From Novosphingobium piscinae (GTDB lineage: Bacteria; Pseudomonadota; Alphaproteobacteria; Sphingomonadales; Sphingomonadaceae), in assembly GCF_014230355.1 (NCBI RefSeq), contig NZ_JACLAX010000009.1, positions 100,216 to 164,215 of the forward strand: 64,000 nt of DNA, given 5' to 3'. Position 1 is the first letter of the stretch; every line of letters starts with the position of its first letter. A program made the position numbers and the translations under genes. Below, in pieces: positions 58,752 through 64,000 of the stretch. The notes under the pieces were generated by a model. The model was not told the origin of the DNA. It ran no database searches and worked only from the letters and a program-made list of their open reading frames with translations.

Positions 58752-58982
58752 TCACAGCCCGAAGTGGGCGTTGGCGGCGGCGGCGGCCCGAGACCATCCC
58801 GCGCGGATGGCGGCGGCGTTGGCCCGGTCCGAGACGTTCGCGGTGAGAGCGACCTTGATCTCGTCGGCGCTGAGCTTGCCGCCGGCGACCAGATGATCGG
58901 CGAGGGCGCGGTTGAATGCAGGGTTGGACTGCACCGCGGCGGCGACGGCCTGGGCGGTGGTGGATTGAGCATTGATCGTCAT
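58752..58982 (-). CDS. Small phage protein sharing the same C-terminal motif
   Basis: A 76-aa protein beginning MTINAQSTTAQAVAAAVQSN at ATG 58982 (a GTG at 59012 is possible). It ends AIRAGWSRAAAAANAHFGL, matching GWKRAADQANARFGL of the next gene in 10 of 15 positions. The middle (ALADHLVAGGKLSADEIKVA) is helical. No function is recognised. It lies 48 bp after the tape measure gene and 14 bp before its neighbour, so the pair probably arose by duplication of a C-terminal module. Confidence 0.55.
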   Translation of the reverse strand: MTINAQSTTAQAVAAAVQSNPAFNRALADHLVAGGKLSADEIKVALTANVSDRANAAAIRAGWSRAAAAANAHFGL

Positions 58983-59030
58983 GTTGGTCTCACTTTCGCT
59001 AGAGTTCGGCACGGATTCGGGGGTTGCGGG

Positions 59031-61955
59031 TCACCAGTACCCGCCGGCCGCCGCGGGGAGCGCGGAGCCGGTGGACTGGCTGCGGAGGGTGAGCAGGATT
59101 TGCGCGAGGTTGTCGTTCGCGCCCTGCTGCGCGGCGAGGAGCGCGTCGGTCTGCCGGTTGATCGCCGATTCCACGCTGGCGCTGTCGCTGGCCCGCGTGC
59201 CGGTCGAAAACGGGCTGTCTCGGCTGGTCGCGACCTCGGCGATGGCGAGTTGCCGGTCGAGCGCAGAGCGGGCCCGGCCCGAGATAGCGTCCTGAGCGGA
59301 GAAAAACCCGGCCTGGCTGCCGTACAACTGCCGCGCGATGTCGAGATAGGTACGGCTGGCCTGGGCGTAGTCTCCAAAGGCGCTGGTATCGCCGGCGTCG
59401 ACCCTGGCCGAGAGAGGATCAAGCGCCGCGCGGGCCAGGCTCTCGCGCTCCCGGAGCGACCGCGCCGTGTTGTTGATGCCGAGATCGTCGAGCAGCGACT
59501 TCAGCGAGCCCGAGACCTGATCGAACGCCGTCTTGATCGCCTTGCTGCGCTCGATGCCGTAGAGCTTCTCGAGGTCGGCATACTCCTCGGCGGAGGCACC
59601 CGCCTCGGCGAACACGTCCTTCAGGTCTGAGAACTGCTTGTTGAGCGTGTCGAGCGCGGCCCCCACCGGGTCGGTGTTCTCCTTCAGCCGGGTGAAGACC
59701 CCCTCGAACGAGATCGCCTTCGACAACTGGGCCTCGATGTCTTTGCCGGCCTTGAGGAGCGTCTGAGTGCTGGCGCGGACGCCCTGGATTGCCCCGTCCT
59801 GGATCGCGTTCGAGATCGCCGCCCGCAGCGCCGCGGTCGCGTCGAGGCCGTCATAGAGGGCCTGCCCGGACTTGGCCGAATACTGAGCCTGGCCGAGGAA
59901 CTGGTCCGAGCCGCTGGCCGCGACCTGGTAGTAGCCGCCGCGGTAACTGCCGATCCCCACGTCGTAGGAGCCGACCCGGCCGCCAAGCTGCGTCGCGATC
60001 TTGGTGATGGCCTGCTGCAGGCCCAGCCCGAAGGAGTCGAGCGTCGCCTTGACCGCCCCGTTGTTCGCGCTGGCCGTCACCCCGTCCTGAGTGACCGTGC
60101 CCGAGCCGCGCGGCCGGCTCGAGAAGATGCCGCCGACTAGGCCGCCGAGCAGGCCGCCGGCGATCGCGCCAAGGGGTCCGAGCGCCTTGCCCAGGGCACC
60201 CGTGACCTTCGCGCCGATCTTGTCCCCGACCGACTGCCCCAGCGCGCCACCGATCGCTCCGCCGAGTTGCGCCGAGCCGTTGTTCTGGCCGAAGATCACG
60301 GAGCCAACCGCCAGGCCCGAGCCGGCGCCCTGTAGGATCGTGGTCATGGTCTGGCCGAAGGCGCCGCGCTCGGCGAAGATGGCTTCGATCCGATCACCCA
60401 GCCGCGCAATGCTGCCGTCGGCGTTGCGACCCGCCGGAGCCGCGAACACAGTGCTGAGCGCCACCCCTGCCGCGCCGCCGATGCCCGCGAAATTGCCGCG
60501 CAAGGCTCGCGATACCGCCGCCAGGTCTGCCCCCATGCGACCCGTTGCCGCAAGCCGGTCTGCGGCCACGTCGAGTTCCGCATTCCACCGGCCCGTGGCC
60601 GTGGCGAGGTCACCCATCGCGGCGAGCGCACCCTCGTTCGCGCTCTTGATCGCGTCCCAAACGGTGACGCTCTCCGCGGCTGGCGCGCCGATGATCTTCG
60701 CGGGATCCGTTGCCGCGGCCATTGCCTCGATCCGTCCGGCGAGGCTGGCCGAGCCCCAGGCGTTCCCCTCGTTCATCCGGTCGTAGGCGGCAGCTACGGA
60801 TGCCAGCGCCCGGCTGTAGGCGGACAGAGCAGGGGCCGCGGTGCGAGCCGCGCCACCGTGCCGGGCCGTGCCCCTGGCGGCCTGTTCGGACGATTTCGCG
60901 AGCTTGTCCGAGATCTCATCCGCCAAGCGCAGTTCGTTGTTGAGCGGGAGGAGCGCCTGCTTCACCTCGGCCAAGCGGCGCTTCGCACCGTCGAGGCCAT
61001 AGGTCCGGTTCCACGGCATCGCGTTCGGGTCACTGGCACCCGGCTTGCGGGCGATCAGGTTCTCGAGTGCGAGCTGTTCCTCGACCAGCGCGTTGCGCTG
61101 CATCGACCGCTCGACGTACCGCAAAGAGTTCTGCGCCCCGGCAAGTTGCCGCGCAGCGTCCGCGGCGGTGAGGTACTTGTCGGCGGCGGTCTCCGCGGCC
61201 TCACCGGATTCGAGCAGCTTGCCGGCGAACTGGCCCGCAATCATGGCCGCCCCAGTGATAACCGCCCCCCAAGGGGAGGCCAGGAAGCCGAGCAGCCCGG
61301 TCGCGCCGCCCCGGGCGAGGCTGAGGGCCTGCACGACCTGGCCGCTCTGCTGGGCGAAGATCGTCAGGGGCGAAATGCCCATCGCAAGGCCCTGCGTTAC
61401 GTCGCCAATCTGCCATGCCAACTGTTGCATGGCGGCCCGATGCTGCCCCGCCGAGACCGCGCCCTGGTCGTTCGCGGCCACCAGCCGCTTGCCGCCGACG
61501 ATCACCGCATCGGTCGCCGAGGCAGTCCGATCGAGCTCGCGCTGCACCTGCGCCAGCGCGTCGGCGTGAGCCTTTGCCGCCCGCGCCGCCTGTTCGCTCT
61601 CGACTGCCAGCGCATCGGCCGCCGCAGTCGCGAGCCGGGCCTGTTGGCTATAGTCGCCCTCGGCCCGCGCCGCCGCCGCTGTGGCCGTGGCAATCTCCCG
61701 GGCAGCGATGGCCCGAGCCTGGGCCGCCTGGGCCGCCGCCCGCGCCGCCGCCGCGCCGAGGTCGAGCGAACCTCCGGCCGTCCGGGGCATCGAGAGTGCC
61801 CGATCTAGCTGCTTCTGGGCTTCCCCGGAAAATGCCGCGAACCTGGACTCAGCGCTGCCGAGAGCCTGGTCGACATCCCGGAGGAAAGCCGACTTGGCCG
61901 AGCCATCGTCCTTGTAGCGCAACTGCAGGAAGGCGGGAAAAATCGCTTCACCCAT
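59031..61955 (-). CDS. Phage tail tape measure protein
   Basis: A 974-aa protein. N-terminus MGEAIFPAFLQLRYKDDGSA, then long Ala-rich helices (~40-170). Around ~195-275 two hydrophobic helices occur (LTIFAQQSGQVVQALSLARG, SPWGAVITGAAMIAGQFAGK), and at ~555-640 a Gly/Ala-rich membrane-active stretch (GAIGGALGQSVGDKIGAKVT, GALGPLGAIAGGLLGG-like). The C-terminal part (~700-974) is again helical. Size, Ala/Gly/Gln bias and the hydrophobic patches fit a tape measure that sets tail length of a siphovirus-like particle. It is 87 bp downstream of the ATPase gene. Confidence 0.8.
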   Translation of the reverse strand: MGEAIFPAFLQLRYKDDGSAKSAFLRDVDQALGSAESRFAAFSGEAQKQLDRALSMPRTAGGSLDLGAAAARAAAQAAQARAIAAREIATATAAAARAEGDYSQQARLATAAADALAVESEQAARAAKAHADALAQVQRELDRTASATDAVIVGGKRLVAANDQGAVSAGQHRAAMQQLAWQIGDVTQGLAMGISPLTIFAQQSGQVVQALSLARGGATGLLGFLASPWGAVITGAAMIAGQFAGKLLESGEAAETAADKYLTAADAARQLAGAQNSLRYVERSMQRNALVEEQLALENLIARKPGASDPNAMPWNRTYGLDGAKRRLAEVKQALLPLNNELRLADEISDKLAKSSEQAARGTARHGGAARTAAPALSAYSRALASVAAAYDRMNEGNAWGSASLAGRIEAMAAATDPAKIIGAPAAESVTVWDAIKSANEGALAAMGDLATATGRWNAELDVAADRLAATGRMGADLAAVSRALRGNFAGIGGAAGVALSTVFAAPAGRNADGSIARLGDRIEAIFAERGAFGQTMTTILQGAGSGLAVGSVIFGQNNGSAQLGGAIGGALGQSVGDKIGAKVTGALGKALGPLGAIAGGLLGGLVGGIFSSRPRGSGTVTQDGVTASANNGAVKATLDSFGLGLQQAITKIATQLGGRVGSYDVGIGSYRGGYYQVAASGSDQFLGQAQYSAKSGQALYDGLDATAALRAAISNAIQDGAIQGVRASTQTLLKAGKDIEAQLSKAISFEGVFTRLKENTDPVGAALDTLNKQFSDLKDVFAEAGASAEEYADLEKLYGIERSKAIKTAFDQVSGSLKSLLDDLGINNTARSLRERESLARAALDPLSARVDAGDTSAFGDYAQASRTYLDIARQLYGSQAGFFSAQDAISGRARSALDRQLAIAEVATSRDSPFSTGTRASDSASVESAINRQTDALLAAQQGANDNLAQILLTLRSQSTGSALPAAAGGYW

Positions 61956-62042
61956 GGCGGGCCCTTTCGTTCACAGAGCACCAGCGCCGCGGGGCACGGT
62001 CGCGACGCTTGTGCAGATGGATCGGGTTGGGGAGGGGGCGGG

Positions 62043-63713
62043 TCACTGGTCCGCCTCCACTTCATCCTGAGAGGGCGGGGGGCCGTCTTCGGCCCCGCCC
62101 GTCATGTACGTAGTACATAGGGTGTGTGAGGGCGCGGGTCGGCGCGGGGTCGGCGCGGGGTCAGCGCATACCGTCGGCGCGGGGTCAGCGCGGAGGTCGG
62201 CGCACTTCCTGCGCAGTCCGAAGCGATCCTTTCGCCCGGTCCTGCAGACGAGTCCCGTCTCGATTTCGCCGAGCCGATAGAGCCGCTCCATGGCCGCCTC
62301 GAACCGCGCCCGGGTGCAACCCTTCGCCTCTGGCATCGCTGCGAACTCTTTCGGGGCGTAGGTCCGGGAGGCGGGGCTATCTGACACCGGCCGCTCCTGC
62401 TCATTGCGGAGGTCGAGACAGCGAAGGAATGCGGCGTTCTCGAAGTTCGCCCGAATGGTCTCCTCGAGGTCCGCGCGCTGGTCCTCGGGAAGGTCGTCAT
62501 CCCTGACAAACGCCCACTGGTGCCACCGGAAGTTGATGGCGCCGCCGGCCTCGCCGTAGTTCGCCTTGCCGACGATGAGGGTGCGCCGATCAGGGTCCGC
62601 GCCTTCTTCGGTCGGCCGGGTGAGGGTGAATTGCGAGCGCACCGCGTTGAGCCAGGCGGTCGACCCTGAAAAGCTGTCGCCGGCCTTGTTGGGGTGCGCC
62701 AGGAGCAGGATCGCCGCACCGGTCTCCCCGGCCAGCCGGTTGAGCAGGTTGACGAACCGCGTGACCTCGCGGCGGTCGTTCTCATTTTCCGGGAAGAGGT
62801 GGGCCACGTTATCGAGCGCGACCAGCCGCGCCCCGGTGCGCCGGATCCAATCGGCGAGCCGGTGATAGAGCGGCGCGGGAGTGAACCGGCCGGCGAGATC
62901 GAAGGCGGCAAGCGCGTTGTCCTCGCCTCGCATGCTGCGCAGGTGCAGAGCCCCTGCGAGGTCGCGCATTTCAACCCCGAGCGCGTCGCAGATGTGGGCC
63001 TGCCGGAAGTGAAGTTGCTCGGCGTCGTCCTCGCACGTCATGTAGACCGCGGGGTGTCGGTCGAGCGCTAGGCCGAGTGTCGAGACCCCGGCCGCCAGTG
63101 CCGTGCAAAGCTGCTGCGCGAGGAGCGACTTGCCGACTGCCCCGGCGCCGGTGAACAAGGTGACCTCTCCCGCGGGGGCAAGCCGGGGGATGATGAAAGA
63201 CTTCGGCGCCGGTTCGCGGTTGGCCAGTGCAGCGAGATCGAGCCCTTCGAGCCTCGCGACCCGGGGGCGGAGTTCGTCGAGGGCCGTGAGATCGTCGAGG
63301 GGGCGGCCGACATCGGCGCAGGCCGCGATCTGTTCGGCCAGCAATTCCCTCCGGCGGCGACGGGCGGCGAGGTCCGCAATGTCAGTGGCCAACTGGTCGG
63401 CGGCTAGCAGGCTCTGCCCGTCAGCGGTGAGGCGTGCCAGGTAGGTCACCCCGCCGAGCGCTCGCAACGATTCGTCCGCCTCGAAGTAGGGCCGAAGGGT
63501 GATGGGTGTGACCTTCGCGCCGCGCCCCATCAACTGGCCGACACGCTCGAAGATTCGGCCATGAACCGGCTCGGCGAAGCTGGCCGGACCGAGCATCTGG
63601 CCGAACCGCTCGAGAACGCTGTTGTCGATCAGCACGGCGCCGAGGAAGGCGGCTTCGGCCTCGACGTTGACGAGCGGGTCGCCGGCGGGGTGGAGGGCGG
63701 CTACTGCGCTCAC
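62043..63713 (-). CDS. Replicative ATPase chimera: DnaB N-terminal domain + RepA/AAA_25 ATPase
   Basis: A ~556-aa protein. Residues ~12-120 (VNVEAEAAFLGAVLIDNSVL ... ALGGVTYLARLTADGQS) are a DnaB N-terminal domain. The second part is a RecA-like ATPase of the RepA/AAA_25 type: Walker A GAGAVGKSLLAQQL at ~190-205, Walker B ARLVALDNVAHLF, and the family motif FSGSTAWLNAVRSQFTL. The C-terminus is a winged-helix-like region and a Pro-rich tail. So the typical DnaB helicase domain is replaced. It is likely the replication initiator/helicase of the phage element. GTG 63713 is chosen because it overlaps the upstream stop by 4 bp. Confidence 0.75.
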   Translation of the reverse strand: MSAVAALHPAGDPLVNVEAEAAFLGAVLIDNSVLERFGQMLGPASFAEPVHGRIFERVGQLMGRGAKVTPITLRPYFEADESLRALGGVTYLARLTADGQSLLAADQLATDIADLAARRRRRELLAEQIAACADVGRPLDDLTALDELRPRVARLEGLDLAALANREPAPKSFIIPRLAPAGEVTLFTGAGAVGKSLLAQQLCTALAAGVSTLGLALDRHPAVYMTCEDDAEQLHFRQAHICDALGVEMRDLAGALHLRSMRGEDNALAAFDLAGRFTPAPLYHRLADWIRRTGARLVALDNVAHLFPENENDRREVTRFVNLLNRLAGETGAAILLLAHPNKAGDSFSGSTAWLNAVRSQFTLTRPTEEGADPDRRTLIVGKANYGEAGGAINFRWHQWAFVRDDDLPEDQRADLEETIRANFENAAFLRCLDLRNEQERPVSDSPASRTYAPKEFAAMPEAKGCTRARFEAAMERLYRLGEIETGLVCRTGRKDRFGLRRKCADLRADPAPTVCADPAPTPRRPAPSHTLCTTYMTGGAEDGPPPSQDEVEADQ

Positions 63714-63883
63714 TCGGCGCCGCCCGGGGTCATGTCGAAGAACGGGAGCGCCTGGCTGTCTGCCTTGCCGAGGCCATACTCGAAGGCGGCGTCCTGGTCG
63801 CGGAACCATGCTCGGAACGGTTGCTTACCGCCCCGGCTCCGCGTCGTGACGGACCACATAGGCCCCATGGGCAACGTATCCAT
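63710..63883 (-). CDS. Small phage protein upstream of the ATPase gene
   Basis: A 57-aa frame (52 aa if it starts at ATG 63868) whose TGA overlaps the GTG of the ATPase gene by 4 bp. It reads MDTLPMGPMWSVTTRSRGGK then QPFRAWFRDQDAAFEYGLGK and ends FFDMTPGGAE. No family is recognised. Coupling to the ATPase gene supports it as real; the start is uncertain. Confidence 0.5.
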   Translation of the reverse strand: MDTLPMGPMWSVTTRSRGGKQPFRAWFRDQDAAFEYGLGKADSQALPFFDMTPGGAE

Positions 63884-63917
63884 CCGGCGGGGGCCGCCTT
63901 GCCTGGGTAGGCAGCGA

Positions 63918-63955
63918 GCGCTCTTAAGCGTGCTCTTAAGAGTGTGCTTAGGAGC
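63918..63955. repeat. Iterated CTTAAG-type repeats at the window edge
   Basis: Three imperfect copies of g-CTCTTAAG / g-CTTAGG lie at a 12-13 bp spacing (63920-63928, 63932-63940, 63946-63952), including the palindrome CTCTTAAGAG. It precedes the phage replication gene and may be an operator or iteron block. Confidence 0.55.
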
Positions 63956-64000
63956 GGTCGTTGGGCCAGGTGACGGTATTTTCGGGGCCAGAGCGGCGTC

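Overview
The window is a chromosomal segment of a GC-rich alphaproteobacterium, almost certainly a member of the Sphingomonadales (Novosphingobium/Sphingomonas-like). The evidence is the gene order: rne - amiC - PBP1A - prfB, a full nuo operon running into birA-coaX-RNase J-DUF1467, and ppiD-trp-lexA-comEC-gltX-gltA. An alphaproteobacterial type of LexA operator (GTTC-N7-GTTC) and many NTG starts and 4-bp ATGA/GTGA overlaps fit this.

Layout. 1-5.1 kb: 5' end of RNase E (minus strand) with a long leader, then cell-wall genes (AmiC-type amidase, PBP1A) and an exported peroxiredoxin, closed by a clean terminator. 5.1-9.4 kb: release factor 2, a SAM methyltransferase with a lipoprotein-like N-terminus, a nitronate-monooxygenase-like flavoenzyme and a small winged-helix regulator. 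9.4-11.4 kb: ammonium transporter (minus) and an exported SH3-domain protein. 11.6-30.6 kb: one very long plus-strand unit, nuoA-N (complex I) with two unusual passengers between nuoD and nuoE, continuing without a gap into biotin-protein ligase, type III pantothenate kinase, RNase J and a DUF1467 protein. The only three gaps above 100 bp in the unit each carry a REP-like inverted repeat.

30.6-37.3 kb: a lineage-specific cluster: a huge coiled-coil membrane protein (minus) divergent from four plus-strand genes, namely a histidine-phosphotransfer-like protein, a nucleotidyltransferase-like/membrane fusion, a DUF2336-like protein and a histidine-kinase-like protein. By my alignment both phosphotransfer-type proteins lack the phosphoacceptor histidine (His to Leu, His to Pro). 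This is the most interesting candidate for an undescribed regulatory system here.

37.4-50 kb: gltX-gltA, comEC, lexA (with two LexA boxes), and ppiD-trpE-DUF4239-trpG-trpD-trpC. 50.2-56.4 kb: tpiA, secG, pyrG, a small heat-shock protein behind a probable ROSE-type RNA thermometer, a glutaredoxin/carbon-nitrogen hydrolase/DUF1178 cluster, and tRNA-Arg(CCU) with an encoded CCA.

57-64 kb (right edge): phage-derived minus-strand genes: a DnaB-N/RepA-type ATPase chimera, a tail tape measure protein, two small proteins that share a C-terminal motif, a lambda gpD-like decoration protein and a coiled-coil protein, ending at a terminator. No integrase, terminase, portal or major capsid gene is visible; the element continues past the right edge or is a rearranged remnant, plausibly anchored at the tRNA-Arg.
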